Positions 37,081 through 46,791 of a DNA stretch of 64,000 nucleotides are shown one piece after another. A model generated the notes under the pieces. It had not been told where the DNA came from, searched no databases, and worked only from the letters and a program-made list of their open reading frames with translations. The stretch's first letter is position 1. The number at the start of each line of letters is the position of its first letter. The DNA is from Shinella curvata (GTDB lineage: Bacteria > Pseudomonadota > Alphaproteobacteria > Rhizobiales > Rhizobiaceae), in the NCBI RefSeq assembly GCF_022899935.1, contig NZ_JALJCJ010000002.1:930001-994000 (forward strand). Reading direction: 5' to 3'. A program made the translations under genes and the position numbers.

Positions 37081-37236
37081 TGAGCGCACGGAAGGTCCGT
37101 CGGTTCGCCGAAGGGAAACCACCCTGGCAACACATCTTCCCGCGCGAAGACATGAATTTCCATATGCTGGAACAGGGGGCCTTTCCTTGATCGGGATTGG
37201 CCCAACCGGTCTGGTGAAACAAGAAGGCGACCTGAC

Positions 37237-37605
37237 ATGATTCAGATGCAGACTAACCTCGACGTGGCGGATAATTCCGGCGCACGTCGTGTCATGTGCA
37301 TCAAGGTGCTGGGCGGCTCCAAGCGCAAGTACGCTTCGGTCGGCGACGTTATCGTCGTCTCGATCAAAGAAGCTATTCCGCGCGGCCGCGTGAAGAAGGG
37401 TGACGTGATGAAGGCGGTTGTCGTGCGCACCGCCAAGGACATCCGCCGCCCCGATGGCAGCGTCATCCGTTTTGACAGCAACGCCGCTGTCCTGATCGAC
37501 AATAAGAAAGAGCCCATCGGCACCCGTATCTTCGGACCGGTTCCGCGCGAACTCCGCGCCAAGAACCACATGAAGATCATCTCGCTGGCTCCCGAAGTAC
37601 TCTAA
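37237..37605 (+). CDS. rplN: 50S ribosomal protein L14
   Basis: A 122-residue intersubunit-bridge protein and RsfS binding site. It starts [28 protein letters not shown]. First gene of the spc block; an AAGAAGG motif lies about 8 nt before the ATG. The upstream gap should carry the spc promoter, though I could not pick a convincing pair. Confidence 0.97.
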   Translation: MIQMQTNLDVADNSGARRVMCIKVLGGSKRKYASVGDVIVVSIKEAIPRGRVKKGDVMKAVVVRTAKDIRRPDGSVIRFDSNAAVLIDNKKEPIGTRIFGPVPRELRAKNHMKIISLAPEVL

Positions 37606-37617
37606 GGAGCGATGGCT

Positions 37618-37929
37618 ATGCAGAAGATCCGTAAAGGCGATAAAGTCGTCGTACTCACCGGCAAGGACAAGGGCCGCACCGGTGAAGTCGTACAGGTAAT
37701 GCCGAAGGAAGACCGTGCGGTCGTCAAGGGTATCAACCTGGTGAAGCGTCACCAGCGTCAGACCCAGACCCAGGAAGCCGGCATCATCACCAAGGAAGCT
37801 TCGATCCACCTGTCGAACATCGCGATCGCCGACCCCAAGGACGGCAAGCCGACCCGCGTCGGTTTCAAGGTCGAAGGCGACAAGAAGGTTCGTGTAGCAA
37901 AGCGTTCGGGAGTGTCGATCGATGGCTGA
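37618..37929 (+). CDS. rplX: 50S ribosomal protein L24
   Basis: A 103-residue assembly initiator with a KOW motif ([38 protein letters not shown]). The ATG at 37618 is preferred to one at 37612 because AAGGAG lies 8 nt before it but only 2 nt before the other, and homologues begin MQKIRKGD. Its end overlaps rplE by 8 nt. Confidence 0.94.
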   Translation: MQKIRKGDKVVVLTGKDKGRTGEVVQVMPKEDRAVVKGINLVKRHQRQTQTQEAGIITKEASIHLSNIAIADPKDGKPTRVGFKVEGDKKVRVAKRSGVSIDG

Positions 37930-38479
37930 CACCAAGTATGAGCCCCGGCTCAAGAAGGAATATGTCGAGCGTATTCGTGCGGCGCTGAAGGAGCAGTTCT
38001 CCTACGCCAACGAGATGCAGATCCCGAAGCTCGACAAGATCGTGATCAACATGGGCGTGGGCGAAGCCACGGGCGACTCCAAGAAGCCGACCGTTGCCGC
38101 AGCCGACCTCGCAGCGATCGCCGGCCAGAAGCCGGTCATCACGCGCGCTCGCAACTCCATCGCGGGCTTCAAGGTCCGTGAAGGCATGCCGATCGGCGCG
38201 AAGGTCACCCTGCGCGGCGCCCGCATGTACGAATTTCTGGATCGCCTCGTGAACATCGCGCTGCCCCGCGTACGCGACTTCCGTGGTCTGAACCCGAAGT
38301 CCTTCGATGGCCGTGGCAATTTTGCCATGGGTATCAAGGAGCACATTGTGTTCCCTGAGATCAACTACGACAAGGTTGATCAGATGTGGGGCATGGACAT
38401 CATCGTTTGCACGACGGCACCGACGGACGACGAAGCACGCGCTCTTCTGAAAGAGTTCAGCTTCCCGTTCCGCGCCTGA
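37922..38479 (+). CDS. rplE: 50S ribosomal protein L5
   Basis: A 185-residue protein that binds 5S rRNA and P-site tRNA. It has [44 protein letters not shown] and [21 protein letters not shown]. Its start lies inside the end of rplX, suggesting coupled translation. Confidence 0.97.
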   Translation: MADTKYEPRLKKEYVERIRAALKEQFSYANEMQIPKLDKIVINMGVGEATGDSKKPTVAAADLAAIAGQKPVITRARNSIAGFKVREGMPIGAKVTLRGARMYEFLDRLVNIALPRVRDFRGLNPKSFDGRGNFAMGIKEHIVFPEINYDKVDQMWGMDIIVCTTAPTDDEARALLKEFSFPFRA

Positions 38480-38512
38480 CCGTAACGACAAGCGTAAAGA
38501 AGGATTACTGTT

Positions 38513-38818
38513 ATGGCTAAAACCAGCGCAGTCGAGAAGAATAACCGCCGTCGCAAACTGGTCGCCAGCCAGGCTGCAAAGCGTGCAGCCCTCAAGGCGA
38601 TTATCCAGAACCAGTCTCTTCCGATCGAAGAGCGCTTCAAGGCAACGCTCAAGCTTGCCGAGCTGCCGCGCAATGGTTCGAAGACCCGCATCCGCAACCG
38701 TTGCGAAGTAACGGGCCGTCCGCGCGCCTTTTATCGCAAACTCGGTATGTCGCGTATTGCGCTTCGTGAACTGGGCAATTCCGGCAAGGTGCCGGGCATT
38801 GTCAAGTCGAGCTGGTAA
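38513..38818 (+). CDS. rpsN: 30S ribosomal protein S14 (zinc-free type)
   Basis: A 101-residue 30S head protein ([20 protein letters not shown], then [28 protein letters not shown]). It has only one Cys and lacks the CxxC pairs of zinc-binding S14, so it is the long zinc-independent form. It lies 12 nt before rpsH. Confidence 0.96.
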   Translation: MAKTSAVEKNNRRRKLVASQAAKRAALKAIIQNQSLPIEERFKATLKLAELPRNGSKTRIRNRCEVTGRPRAFYRKLGMSRIALRELGNSGKVPGIVKSSW

Positions 38819-38830
38819 GGAGACGGGTAC

Positions 38831-39229
38831 ATGGCAATGACTGATCCCCTGGGCGATATGCTCACCCGTATCCGCAACGGCGCCGCACGCCGCAAGTCGA
38901 GCGTTTCCACGCCGGCTTCCAATCTGCGCGCCCGCGTTCTGGATGTCCTTCAGGCTGAAGGCTACATCCGTGGATATTCGGAAGTCGAATTCGGCAACGG
39001 CAAGTCCGAGCTGAACATCGAACTCAAGTACTACGAAGGCGCGTCCGTGATCCGCAAGATCGACCGCGTCTCCAAGCCGGGCCGCCGGGTCTATGTCTCG
39101 GTCAAGTCCATCCCGCAGGTCGCGAACGGCCTCGGCATCACCATCCTTTCGACCCCGAAGGGCGTGATGGCCGATCACCAGGCACGCGAACAGAACGTTG
39201 GTGGCGAGGTTCTTTGCTCGATCTTCTAA
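38831..39229 (+). CDS. rpsH: 30S ribosomal protein S8
   Basis: A 132-residue central-domain protein, repressor of the spc operon in E. coli. It starts [17 protein letters not shown] and ends in the typical [27 protein letters not shown]. An inverted repeat spans its stop codon (39216-39237). Confidence 0.97.
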   Translation: MAMTDPLGDMLTRIRNGAARRKSSVSTPASNLRARVLDVLQAEGYIRGYSEVEFGNGKSELNIELKYYEGASVIRKIDRVSKPGRRVYVSVKSIPQVANGLGITILSTPKGVMADHQAREQNVGGEVLCSIF

Positions 39230-39237
39230 GATCGAGC
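39216..39237 (+). repeat. Inverted repeat spanning the rpsH stop codon
   Basis: GCTCGATCTT and AAGATCGAGC are exact inverted copies separated by CT; the TAA stop (39227-39229) lies in the 3' arm. It may influence termination, coupling to rplF or mRNA decay. Confidence 0.5.
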
Positions 39238-39271
39238 AAGGATCTCCATAACGAACAGACAGGATATAAAA

Positions 39272-39805
39272 ATGTCTCGTATCGGTAAGAAGCCCGTTCA
39301 GGTTCCCGCTGGTGTCACCGCGACCGTTGACGGTCAGAAGGTCACCGCAAAGGGCCCGAAGGGCGAACTGTTCTTCGTCGCAAACGACGAAGTTTCGGTA
39401 AAGCTCGAAGACAACGCCGTTGTCGTCCAGCCGACCAGCCAGTCGAAGGACGCTCGTTCCAAGTGGGGCATGTCCCGCACGATGGTCGAGAACATCTTCA
39501 AGGGCGTCAAGGACGGCTACGAGCGCAAGCTCGAAATCAACGGCGTCGGTTACCGCGCGTCGCTGCAGGGCAAGAACCTGCAGCTGGCACTCGGCTTCAG
39601 CCATGACGTCGTCTACCAGACGCCGGAAGGCATCACGATCGCTGTTCCGAAGCCGACTGAGATCATCATCTCCGGCATCAACAAGCAGCAGGTCGGCCAG
39701 GTCGCTGCGGAAATCCGCGAGTACCGTGGCCCCGAGCCCTACAAGGGCAAGGGCGTCAAGTACGCGGAAGAACGCATCGTCCGCAAGGAAGGCAAGAAGA
39801 AGTAA
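39272..39805 (+). CDS. rplF: 50S ribosomal protein L6
   Basis: A 177-residue protein near the sarcin-ricin loop with two related alpha/beta domains. It starts [15 protein letters not shown] and has the C-terminal [27 protein letters not shown] signature. It ends 12 nt before rplR. Confidence 0.97.
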   Translation: MSRIGKKPVQVPAGVTATVDGQKVTAKGPKGELFFVANDEVSVKLEDNAVVVQPTSQSKDARSKWGMSRTMVENIFKGVKDGYERKLEINGVGYRASLQGKNLQLALGFSHDVVYQTPEGITIAVPKPTEIIISGINKQQVGQVAAEIREYRGPEPYKGKGVKYAEERIVRKEGKKK

Positions 39806-39817
39806 GGATCACGCGAA

Positions 39818-40180
39818 ATGGCTAGCACCAAAGAAGCTCTCGTGCGCCGCGCCAACCGCGTGCGCCGTACCCTCAAGGCGGTGGCCAACGGCCGTCCGCG
39901 CCTGTCGGTTCATCGCTCGTCGAAGAACATCTACGTACAGGTCATCGACGACGTTGACGGCAAGACCCTTGCGGCTGCCTCCACGCTCGACACCGATCTG
40001 CGTTCGTCGCTGAAGACGGGCGCTGACACGGCAGCAGCCGCTGCCGTCGGCAAGCTCATTGCCGAGCGCGCAGTCAAGGCCGGCGTCAAGGACGTCGTCT
40101 TCGACCGTGGCGCCTTCCTCTATCACGGTCGCGTCAAGGCTCTCGCCGAAGCCGCCCGTGAAGGTGGTCTGAACTTCTGA
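39818..40180 (+). CDS. rplR: 50S ribosomal protein L18
   Basis: A 120-residue 5S rRNA-binding protein ([32 protein letters not shown], then [27 protein letters not shown]). A 126-nt gap follows with a UUCG-loop hairpin (CGGGCAC/GTGCCCG, 40190-40207) before rpsE. Confidence 0.97.
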   Translation: MASTKEALVRRANRVRRTLKAVANGRPRLSVHRSSKNIYVQVIDDVDGKTLAAASTLDTDLRSSLKTGADTAAAAAVGKLIAERAVKAGVKDVVFDRGAFLYHGRVKALAEAAREGGLNF

Positions 40181-40189
40181 TCACTCGGC

Positions 40190-40207
40190 CGGGCACTTCG
40201 GTGCCCG
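40190..40207 (+). repeat. UUCG-loop hairpin between rplR and rpsE
   Basis: CGGGCAC-TTCG-GTGCCCG, a very stable 7-bp stem with a C(UUCG)G tetraloop, 9 nt after the rplR stop and without a U tract. It is probably an mRNA stability or processing element. Confidence 0.5.
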
Positions 40208-40306
40208 CCGATCACTCAGTAGGGTATTGGTCGCTTCCATTTCCTGAATGGGGGCGGCTTTCGACAATCTGCCGATTGCACCCGGAAAAGAAAAAGGAAA
40301 AGGACA

Positions 40307-40873
40307 ATGGCACAGGAAAAGCGCGGTCGTGACGACCGCCAGAACCGCGAAGAGCGCGACAGCGAGTTTGTCGACAAGCTCGTCGCGATCAACCGCGTCG
40401 CGAAGGTCGTCAAGGGCGGCCGTCGTTTCGGTTTTGCAGCTCTCGTCGTCGTCGGCGACCAGAAGGGCCGTGTCGGCTTCGGCCATGGCAAGGCTCGTGA
40501 AGTTCCGGAAGCTATCCGGAAGGCCACGGAAGCTGCCAAGCGCGACCTGATCTTCGTACCGCTGCGCTCTGGCCGCACGCTGCACCACGATGTGCACGGC
40601 CGTCACGGCGCCGGCAAGGTGCTGCTGCGTTCGGCCAAGGCCGGTACCGGTATCATCGCCGGTGGCCCGATGCGCGCTGTCTTCGAAACGCTCGGCGTTC
40701 ATGACGTCGTCGCCAAGTCGACCGGCTCCTCGAACCCGTACAACATGATCCGTGCGACGTTCGACGCCCTCAAGAGCCAGATGCACCCGAAGGACATCGC
40801 AGCTCAGCGCGGCATGAAGTACGCCACGCTGCAGGCTCGCCGTACGTCTGCCGGCGTCTCTGCCGAAGAATAA
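40307..40873 (+). CDS. rpsE: 30S ribosomal protein S5
   Basis: A 188-residue protein for translational accuracy and mRNA unwinding. It has [42 protein letters not shown] (dsRNA-binding-like domain) and the C-terminal domain [34 protein letters not shown]. The loop where spectinomycin-resistance changes occur (KVVKGGRRF) is intact. Confidence 0.97.
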   Translation: MAQEKRGRDDRQNREERDSEFVDKLVAINRVAKVVKGGRRFGFAALVVVGDQKGRVGFGHGKAREVPEAIRKATEAAKRDLIFVPLRSGRTLHHDVHGRHGAGKVLLRSAKAGTGIIAGGPMRAVFETLGVHDVVAKSTGSSNPYNMIRATFDALKSQMHPKDIAAQRGMKYATLQARRTSAGVSAEE

Positions 40874-40885
40874 GGAGCACTGATC

Positions 40886-41089
40886 ATGGCTAAGAAAGAA
40901 ACCGCCAAGAAGACGGTGACTGTCGAGCAGATCGGCAGCCCCATCCGCCGTCCGGCCATCCAGCGCGCAACGCTCGTCGGCCTGGGCCTCAACAAGATGC
41001 ACCGGGTTCGCACACTGGAAGACACGCCGTCTGTCCGTGGCATGATCCGTGCCGTCCAGCACCTCGTTCGCGTCGTCGAAGAGAAGTGA
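40886..41089 (+). CDS. rpmD: 50S ribosomal protein L30
   Basis: A 67-residue small protein ([52 protein letters not shown]). It lies 12 nt after rpsE and 11 nt before rplO, in the standard spc order. Confidence 0.96.
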   Translation: MAKKETAKKTVTVEQIGSPIRRPAIQRATLVGLGLNKMHRVRTLEDTPSVRGMIRAVQHLVRVVEEK

Positions 41090-41100
41090 GGGGATAGATC

Positions 41101-41580
41101 ATGAAACTGAATGAAATCAAGGACAACGAAGGCTCCTCGAAGAGCCGCAAGCGCCTCGGCCGCGGTATCGGCTCGGGCTCCGGCAAGACCGGTGGTCGCG
41201 GTGTCAAGGGTCAGAAGGCTCGTTCGGGCGTTGCCATCAACGGCTTCGAAGGCGGTCAGATGCCCATCTACCGTCGTCTGCCGAAGCGCGGCTTCAACAA
41301 CATCTTCGCGTCTGACTTCGTCATCGTGTCGCTCGGCCGCGTTCAGCAGGCCATCGACGCCGGCAAGCTCGATGCCAAGGCGACTGTTGATGCAGCTGCT
41401 CTGAAGGCAGCCGGTGTTATCCGTCGCGAAAAGGACGGCGTGCGCGTTCTGGCCGACGGCGAACTGAAGGCCAAGGTTGCCTTCGAAGTCGCCGGCGCTT
41501 CCAAGCCTGCGATCGAAAAGATCGAAAAGGCTGGCGGCTCGATCAAGCTGCTGGTGGCAGCCGCAGAAGCCGCCGAATAA
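41101..41580 (+). CDS. rplO: 50S ribosomal protein L15
   Basis: A 159-residue late-assembly protein. It has the glycine-rich [25 protein letters not shown] tail that penetrates 23S rRNA and [17 protein letters not shown]. The transcript probably ends at the strong hairpin just after the gene rather than running on to secY. Confidence 0.97.
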   Translation: MKLNEIKDNEGSSKSRKRLGRGIGSGSGKTGGRGVKGQKARSGVAINGFEGGQMPIYRRLPKRGFNNIFASDFVIVSLGRVQQAIDAGKLDAKATVDAAALKAAGVIRREKDGVRVLADGELKAKVAFEVAGASKPAIEKIEKAGGSIKLLVAAAEAAE

Positions 41581-41590
41581 TTCGACATTT

Positions 41591-41623
41591 AATCGCCCGG
41601 TGTGCTTCACACCGGGCGATTTT
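41591..41623 (+). terminator. Terminator after rplO
   Basis: AATCGCCCGGTGT (41591-41603) pairs with ACACCGGGCGATT (41609-41621) around GCTTC and is followed by TTG. A strong 13-bp hairpin that closes the spc block. Confidence 0.8.
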
Positions 41624-41898
41624 GCTCCCATATGTGAGCCTCACGACGACAGACGGATTCTCAAATCCGCATCGTTATCCGGAATTAAAACCAGGGTGAG
41701 GCCGGGATTGCTTGACAATCCGCGTTTCAACCGGTTTAGGCTCCATCCGCCCGATTTGCTGCAACGGCAGGCGGGCACGACCAATTTCAGCATCGGCGTG
41801 ACCGGTCCGGGGAGGGCAGGGCGCGGGTGCCAAACGGATCAGCCATTCCGGACCTGGCCGGGCTTCACCGCCGCCGGATCGGCTACGCGGAGAAATGC
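41624..41898 (+). promoter_or_regulatory. secY leader with promoter
   Basis: The gap from the rplO terminator to secY holds one clear promoter: CTTGACA (41711-41717), a 17-nt spacer and TTTAGG (41735-41740). This would give secY-adk a leader of about 150 nt. An in-frame ATG-less extension of secY to 41827 is not SecY-like. Nothing else was recognised. Confidence 0.65.
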
Positions 41899-43239
41899 AT
41901 GGCTTCGGCAGCGGAACAACTTGCCTCTAATCTGAACTTCTCGACTTTCGCCAAGGCGGAAGACCTGAAGAAGCGTCTCTGGTTCACGCTGGGCGCGCTG
42001 CTCGTCTATCGTCTCGGCACTTACATCCCGTTGCCGGGCCTCAATCCCGAAGCTTTTGCCCAGGCCTTTCGTGGCCAGGCGGGTGGTATCCTCGGCCTGT
42101 TCAACATGTTCTCCGGCGGCGCCGTCGAGCGCATGGCGATCTTCGCTCTCGGCATCATGCCGTACATCTCCGCGTCGATCATCGTGCAGCTGATGACCTC
42201 CGTCGTGCCTTCGCTGGAACAGCTGAAGAAGGAAGGCGAGCAGGGCCGCAAGATCATCAACCAGTACACCCGTTACGGCACGGTGCTGCTCGGCACGCTG
42301 CAGGCTTACGGCATCGCCGTCGGCCTCGAGAGCGGGGCGGGACTGGTCAACGATCCCGGCTGGTTTTTCCGAATCTCTACCGTCATCTCGCTGCTCGGTG
42401 GCACCATGTTCCTGATGTGGCTGGGTGAACAGATCACCTCGCGCGGCATCGGCAATGGTATTTCGCTGATCATCTTCGCCGGTATCGTCGCCGCCCTGCC
42501 GGGCGCGCTGGCCGGTACGCTGGAACTTGGACGCACGGGCGCCCTGTCGTTCGGCGTGATTCTCGCCGTCGTGCTGATGGCTGTCGTCGTCATCGCGCTT
42601 ATCGTCTTCGTCGAGCGCGCCCAGCGTCGTCTGCTGATCCAGTATCCGAAGCGCCAGGTCGGCAACCGCATGTTCCAGGGCGATACGTCGCACCTGCCGC
42701 TGAAGCTCAACACCGCGGGCGTCATCCCGGCAATCTTTGCCTCGTCGCTGCTGTTGCTCCCGGCAACGCTGGCCGGCTTCTCGAACACGTCGGAGCTGCC
42801 GGCCTGGGCGACCGCCGTCATCGCATCGCTTGGTCACGGCCAGCCGCTGTACATGGTGCTCTACGCCGCGATGATCGCCTTCTTCGCCTTCTTCTACACG
42901 GCCATCGTCTTCAATCCGAAGGACACGGCCGATAACCTGAAGAAACATGGCGGCTTCATCCCCGGCATCCGTCCGGGCGAGCGCACCGCCGAATATATCG
43001 ACTACGTGCTGACCCGTATCACGGTCATCGGCGCTGCCTATCTGATGTTCGTCTGCATTCTTCCCGAAATCCTGATCTCGCAGACCGGGGTGCCGTTCTA
43101 CCTTGGTGGTACGTCGCTTTTGATTGTTGTCAGCGTGACCCTCGATACTGTAGCACAGATACAGGGTCACCTGATTGCTCAGCAGTATGAGGGGCTGATC
43201 AAGAAGTCGAAGCTGCGTGGAGGAAAGAGGGGACGATGA
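41899..43239 (+). CDS. secY: Preprotein translocase subunit SecY
   Basis: A 446-residue channel subunit with ten predicted membrane spans. It starts [32 protein letters not shown] and has the plug-region [23 protein letters not shown] and the cytoplasmic loop [35 protein letters not shown]. The ATG at 41899 has GGAGAAA upstream; the earlier GTG at 41827 would add 24 unrelated residues. It overlaps adk by 4 nt. Confidence 0.97.
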   Translation: MASAAEQLASNLNFSTFAKAEDLKKRLWFTLGALLVYRLGTYIPLPGLNPEAFAQAFRGQAGGILGLFNMFSGGAVERMAIFALGIMPYISASIIVQLMTSVVPSLEQLKKEGEQGRKIINQYTRYGTVLLGTLQAYGIAVGLESGAGLVNDPGWFFRISTVISLLGGTMFLMWLGEQITSRGIGNGISLIIFAGIVAALPGALAGTLELGRTGALSFGVILAVVLMAVVVIALIVFVERAQRRLLIQYPKRQVGNRMFQGDTSHLPLKLNTAGVIPAIFASSLLLLPATLAGFSNTSELPAWATAVIASLGHGQPLYMVLYAAMIAFFAFFYTAIVFNPKDTADNLKKHGGFIPGIRPGERTAEYIDYVLTRITVIGAAYLMFVCILPEILISQTGVPFYLGGTSLLIVVSVTLDTVAQIQGHLIAQQYEGLIKKSKLRGGKRGR

Positions 43240-43820
43240 GACTGATTTTTTTGGGACCGCCGGGGGCCGGCAAAGGAACCCAAGCCAAGCTCCTGACGGA
43301 AAAGTATGGCATTCCGCAGCTTTCCACGGGTGACATGCTTCGGGCGGCCGTTGCCGCCGGCACGGATGTCGGCAAGCGTGCCAAGGCCGTCATGGACGCC
43401 GGCCAGCTTGTGTCTGACGCGATCGTCAACGAAATCGTGTCCGATCGAATCGATTCGCCCGACTGTGCCAAGGGCTTCATCCTGGATGGTTATCCGCGCA
43501 CGGTTCCCCAGGCGCAGGCCCTCGACCAGATCCTCGCCGGCAAGGGCATCGCGCTTGACGCCGTCATCGAGCTGAAGGTCGATGAGGACGCGCTGGTCAA
43601 GCGCATGGAGAATCGCGTTGCCGAAACCATCGCCGCCGGCGGTACGGTTCGCTCCGACGACAATCCGGAAGCTTTCAAGCGTCGCCTCACGGAATACCGC
43701 GAGAAGACCGCTCCGCTGTCGAACTACTACGCTTCGACGGGCAAGCTTCAGACGGTCGACGGCATGGCCAATGTCGACAAGGTGACCGCCGAGATCGGTG
43801 GAATCCTGGAGAACGCCTGA
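43236..43820 (+). CDS. adk: Adenylate kinase
   Basis: A 194-residue cytosolic enzyme interconverting AMP, ADP and ATP. The P-loop [10 protein letters not shown] is at residues 7-16, the AMP site includes [11 protein letters not shown] and [10 protein letters not shown], and [13 protein letters not shown] is the C-terminal nucleotide region. The LID is the short form without the zinc-type Cys motif. Its ATG overlaps the secY stop, the conserved secY-adk pairing. Confidence 0.97.
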   Translation: MRLIFLGPPGAGKGTQAKLLTEKYGIPQLSTGDMLRAAVAAGTDVGKRAKAVMDAGQLVSDAIVNEIVSDRIDSPDCAKGFILDGYPRTVPQAQALDQILAGKGIALDAVIELKVDEDALVKRMENRVAETIAAGGTVRSDDNPEAFKRRLTEYREKTAPLSNYYASTGKLQTVDGMANVDKVTAEIGGILENA

Positions 43821-43848
43821 TATCAGGCAAAAAGGAACGGTCGGGGAG

Positions 43849-43877
43849 TTGACTTTTTCGGCCGATTCCCCTTAAGA
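43849..43877 (+). promoter_or_regulatory. Candidate promoter upstream of rpsM
   Basis: TTGACT (43849-43854), a 17-nt spacer and TTAAGA (43872-43877), 29 nt after adk and about 170 nt before rpsM. It would start an alpha-operon-like unit. The -10 is mediocre. Confidence 0.45.
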
Positions 43878-44048
43878 CAGCGCCAACTCGCGACATCAAC
43901 CTTGCGATCGGCGCGGACTTCCAAGAACGAAGTCCGGGTGCGGTCGTTTTCGACGTGTCCCGAACATCAATTGAGTCGCGGTCGTTTCGGCCGTATCGAA
44001 TGAAGAAAACCACTTGCCGGATGGCAACTGGAAGCAAGGAGAACAGGC

Positions 44049-44417
44049 GTGGCACGTATCGCTGGCGTCAACATCCCGACCGCGAAGCGCGTAGTCATCG
44101 CGCTGACCTATATCCACGGGATCGGCCCGAAATTCGCACAGGAAATCATCGAGAAGGTCGGTATCCCGGCTGATCGTCGCGTGCACCAGCTCACGGACGC
44201 AGACATCCTGCAGATCCGCGAAACCATCGACCGTGACTACCAGGTCGAAGGTGACCTGCGTCGCGAAACCTCGATGAACATCAAGCGTCTCATGGACCTC
44301 GGTTGCTACCGTGGTCTGCGTCACCGTCGTGGCCTTCCGGTCCGCGGTCAGCGCACGCACACCAACGCCCGTACCCGCAAGGGCCCGGCGAAGGCCATCG
44401 CAGGCAAGAAGAAGTAA
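44049..44417 (+). CDS. rpsM: 30S ribosomal protein S13
   Basis: A 122-residue 30S head protein contacting L5 and P-site tRNA. It starts with GTG ([26 protein letters not shown]), preceded by AAGGAGAACAGGC, and ends in the Arg/Lys-rich [25 protein letters not shown] tail. A terminator-like hairpin and a repeated RNA element follow before rpsK. Confidence 0.97.
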   Translation: MARIAGVNIPTAKRVVIALTYIHGIGPKFAQEIIEKVGIPADRRVHQLTDADILQIRETIDRDYQVEGDLRRETSMNIKRLMDLGCYRGLRHRRGLPVRGQRTHTNARTRKGPAKAIAGKKK

Positions 44418-44438
44418 TTTCCCGGAAACGGGGAGCAG

Positions 44439-44467
44439 GAGGCTGGCGCTTCGCGCCGGCCTCTTTT
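44439..44467 (+). terminator. Hairpin with T tract after rpsM
   Basis: GAGGCTGGCGC (44439-44449) and GCGCCGGCCTC (44453-44463) form an 11-bp stem with one T-G pair around TTC, followed by TTTT. It would split rpsM from rpsK-rpoA-rplQ or act as an attenuator. Confidence 0.65.
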
Positions 44468-44503
44468 GAGTTTCGAGCGGGGCCTTGTCTTTCATCAAGA
44501 GGT

Positions 44504-44635
44504 CCCGGTCGGTGGAGCTGCTGGCACTACGGCAGTGACGATATCGCCGCAGACGTACCTTCGGGCCGTTTGCAAATTCTATTCAGGGCAGGGGTTTCGT
44601 CCCGGCCCGGTGGAGCCGCTGGCATTACGGCGGTG
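44504..44635 (+). repeat. Twice-repeated hairpin element between rpsM and rpsK
   Basis: Two related units 98 nt apart: CTGC-TGGCACTACG-GCAG (44518-44535) and CCGC-TGGCATTACG-GCGG (44616-44633), each preceded by CCCGG...GGTGGAG. The ten-base loop differs at one base; the stem differs by one compensated pair (T-A to C-G). This pattern suggests a structural RNA, possibly a protein-binding leader for rpsK-rpoA-rplQ. Confidence 0.5.
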
Positions 44636-44659
44636 TAGAGATCAACGAAAGGACTATCC

Positions 44660-45049
44660 ATGGCCAAGGAAGCCGCACGCGTCCGCCGTCGCGAACGCAA
44701 GAACATCACCTCGGGTGTTGCTCACGTCAATTCTTCGTTCAACAACACGATGATCACCATCACCGACGCACAGGGCAACGCCATTGCCTGGTCGTCGGCC
44801 GGTGCAAAGGGCTTCAAGGGTTCGCGTAAGTCGACCCCGTTCGCTGCCCAGATCGCTGCTGAAGACTGCGCCAAGAAGGCCCAGGAACACGGCATGAAGT
44901 CGCTGGAAGTCGAAGTCTGCGGTCCGGGTTCGGGCCGTGAATCGGCTCTGCGCGCCCTCCAGGCTGCCGGCTTCATGATCACGTCCATCCGCGACGTGAC
45001 CCCGATCCCGCACAACGGTTGCCGTCCGCGCAAGAAGCGCCGCGTCTGA
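44660..45049 (+). CDS. rpsK: 30S ribosomal protein S11
   Basis: A 129-residue platform protein near the mRNA exit ([50 protein letters not shown], ending [18 protein letters not shown]). GAAAGGA lies about 10 nt before the ATG. rpsD is absent between rpsK and rpoA, as usual in alphaproteobacteria. Confidence 0.97.
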   Translation: MAKEAARVRRRERKNITSGVAHVNSSFNNTMITITDAQGNAIAWSSAGAKGFKGSRKSTPFAAQIAAEDCAKKAQEHGMKSLEVEVCGPGSGRESALRALQAAGFMITSIRDVTPIPHNGCRPRKKRRV

Positions 45050-45066
45050 TCATCGCATTCGAACAA

Positions 45067-45092
45067 CCAGGAAAGCCGGTCGGCTTTCCTGG
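45067..45092 (+). repeat. 12-bp hairpin between rpsK and rpoA
   Basis: CCAGGAAAGCCG and CGGCTTTCCTGG are perfect inverted copies separated by GT, 17 nt after the rpsK stop, followed by ATCTTCAG. It is more likely an mRNA processing or stability element than a full terminator, because rpoA needs the transcript. Confidence 0.55.
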
Positions 45093-45149
45093 ATCTTCAG
45101 GGCTCGGCCGCCACGATTGGATGGTGGCGGCGAACGGAAGGCAAAACAT

Positions 45150-46160
45150 ATGATCCAGAAAAACTGGCAGGAACTGATCAAGCCGAACAAGGTGGAATTC
45201 ACCTCCTCTGGCCGCACCAAGGCAAGCCTTGTTGCCGAGCCGCTGGAGCGTGGCTTCGGCCTGACGCTCGGCAACGCGCTGCGTCGCGTTCTCCTGTCGT
45301 CGCTGCGCGGTGCGGCTGTTACCGCCGTGCAGATCGACGGCGTCCTGCACGAGTTCTCGTCTATTCCGGGTGTCCGCGAAGACGTGACCGATATCGTGCT
45401 CAACATCAAGGAAATCGCCATCAAGATGGATGGCGACGATTCCAAGCGCATGGTTGTCCGCAAGCAGGGCCCGGGCGTCGTAACGGCTGGTGACATCCAG
45501 ACGGTCGGCGACATCGAGATCCTGAACCCGAACCATGTGATCTGCACCCTCGACGAGGGCGCGGAAATCCGCATGGAGTTCACGGTCAACAACGGCAAGG
45601 GCTACGTCCCGGCCGATCGTAACCGTTCCGAAGATGCTCCGATCGGCCTCATCCCGGTCGACAGCCTCTACTCGCCGGTCAAGAAAGTGTCCTACAAGGT
45701 GGAAAACACCCGTGAAGGCCAGGTTCTCGACTATGACAAGCTGACCATGTCCATCGAGACTGACGGCTCCGTCACCGGCGAAGATGCGATCGCGTTTGCA
45801 GCCCGCATTCTTCAGGACCAGCTCTCGGTTTTCGTCAACTTCGACGAGCCGCAGAAGGAAGCCGAGGAAGAATCGGTCACCGAACTGGCGTTCAACCCGG
45901 CGCTCCTCAAGAAGGTCGACGAACTGGAACTTTCCGTCCGTTCGGCGAACTGCCTGAAGAACGACAACATCGTCTACATCGGCGATCTCATTCAGAAGAC
46001 CGAAGCCGAAATGCTTCGCACTCCGAATTTTGGTCGCAAGTCGCTCAACGAAATCAAGGAAGTTCTCGCTTCCATGGGCCTGCACCTCGGCATGGAAGTG
46101 CCGGCATGGCCGCCCGAGAACATCGAAGATCTCGCCAAGCGCTACGAAGACCAATACTAA
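45150..46160 (+). CDS. rpoA: RNA polymerase alpha subunit
   Basis: A 336-residue subunit that nucleates polymerase assembly (N-terminal domain: [35 protein letters not shown]) and contacts UP elements and activators (C-terminal domain: [43 protein letters not shown]). The ATG at 45150 ([12 protein letters not shown]) is preferred to the one at 45117, whose extension is unlike RpoA. It is followed by rplQ after 44 nt. Confidence 0.98.
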   Translation: MIQKNWQELIKPNKVEFTSSGRTKASLVAEPLERGFGLTLGNALRRVLLSSLRGAAVTAVQIDGVLHEFSSIPGVREDVTDIVLNIKEIAIKMDGDDSKRMVVRKQGPGVVTAGDIQTVGDIEILNPNHVICTLDEGAEIRMEFTVNNGKGYVPADRNRSEDAPIGLIPVDSLYSPVKKVSYKVENTREGQVLDYDKLTMSIETDGSVTGEDAIAFAARILQDQLSVFVNFDEPQKEAEEESVTELAFNPALLKKVDELELSVRSANCLKNDNIVYIGDLIQKTEAEMLRTPNFGRKSLNEIKEVLASMGLHLGMEVPAWPPENIEDLAKRYEDQY

Positions 46161-46204
46161 CCATCAAACGGCAGGCAACAGCCTGCATGTGAAGGAGACC
46201 CGAG

Positions 46205-46630
46205 ATGCGCCACCAGAATTCCGGTCGCAAACTCAACCGTACTGCCAGCCACCGCAAGGCGATGTTCGCCAACATGGCTGCTTCGCTCATCTTGCATGAG
46301 CAGATCGTAACGACGCTGCCCAAGGCGAAGGAAATTCGCCCGATCGTCGAAAAGCTCGTCACGCTGGGCAAGCGCGGCGACCTGCACGCTCGTCGTCAGG
46401 CGATTTCGCAGATCCGTGACGTTGCCGTTGTTTCGAAGCTGTTCGACGCGATCGCAACCCGCTACGCCAGCCGCAACGGTGGCTACCTGCGCATCATGAA
46501 GGCCGGCTACCGCCACGGCGACAACGCCCCGCTCGCCGTCATCGAGTTCGTTGAACGCGATGTCGACGCCAAGGGTGCAGCCGACAAGGCCCGCGTTGCC
46601 GCTGAAGCAGAAGCTGCCGAAGCCGCATAA
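46205..46630 (+). CDS. rplQ: 50S ribosomal protein L17
   Basis: A 141-residue tunnel-exit protein ([46 protein letters not shown]) with an Ala/Glu-rich tail. GAAGGAG lies 8 nt before the ATG. It is the last gene of the ribosomal block and ends at a strong terminator. Confidence 0.97.
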   Translation: MRHQNSGRKLNRTASHRKAMFANMAASLILHEQIVTTLPKAKEIRPIVEKLVTLGKRGDLHARRQAISQIRDVAVVSKLFDAIATRYASRNGGYLRIMKAGYRHGDNAPLAVIEFVERDVDAKGAADKARVAAEAEAAEAA

Positions 46631-46659
46631 GCACTGATCGTTCGATCCGAACGGTTTGA

Positions 46660-46690
46660 AGCCGGACGCTCTCAGCGTCCGGCTTTTTCT
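46660..46690 (+). terminator. Terminator after rplQ
   Basis: AGCCGGACGCT (46660-46670) and AGCGTCCGGCT (46674-46684) form a perfect 11-bp stem around CTC, followed by TTTTCTTT. A textbook intrinsic terminator closing the ribosomal block. Confidence 0.92.
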
Positions 46691-46791
46691 TTGCGTGAAA
46701 TTCTGGCCGCAAGATTTTGGAAACCATGTCCCTAGGCATAGTTTTCAGGCCTTGCCCCTAAAATTCGCGGGAGTTTAATCGAGTCTGATCA

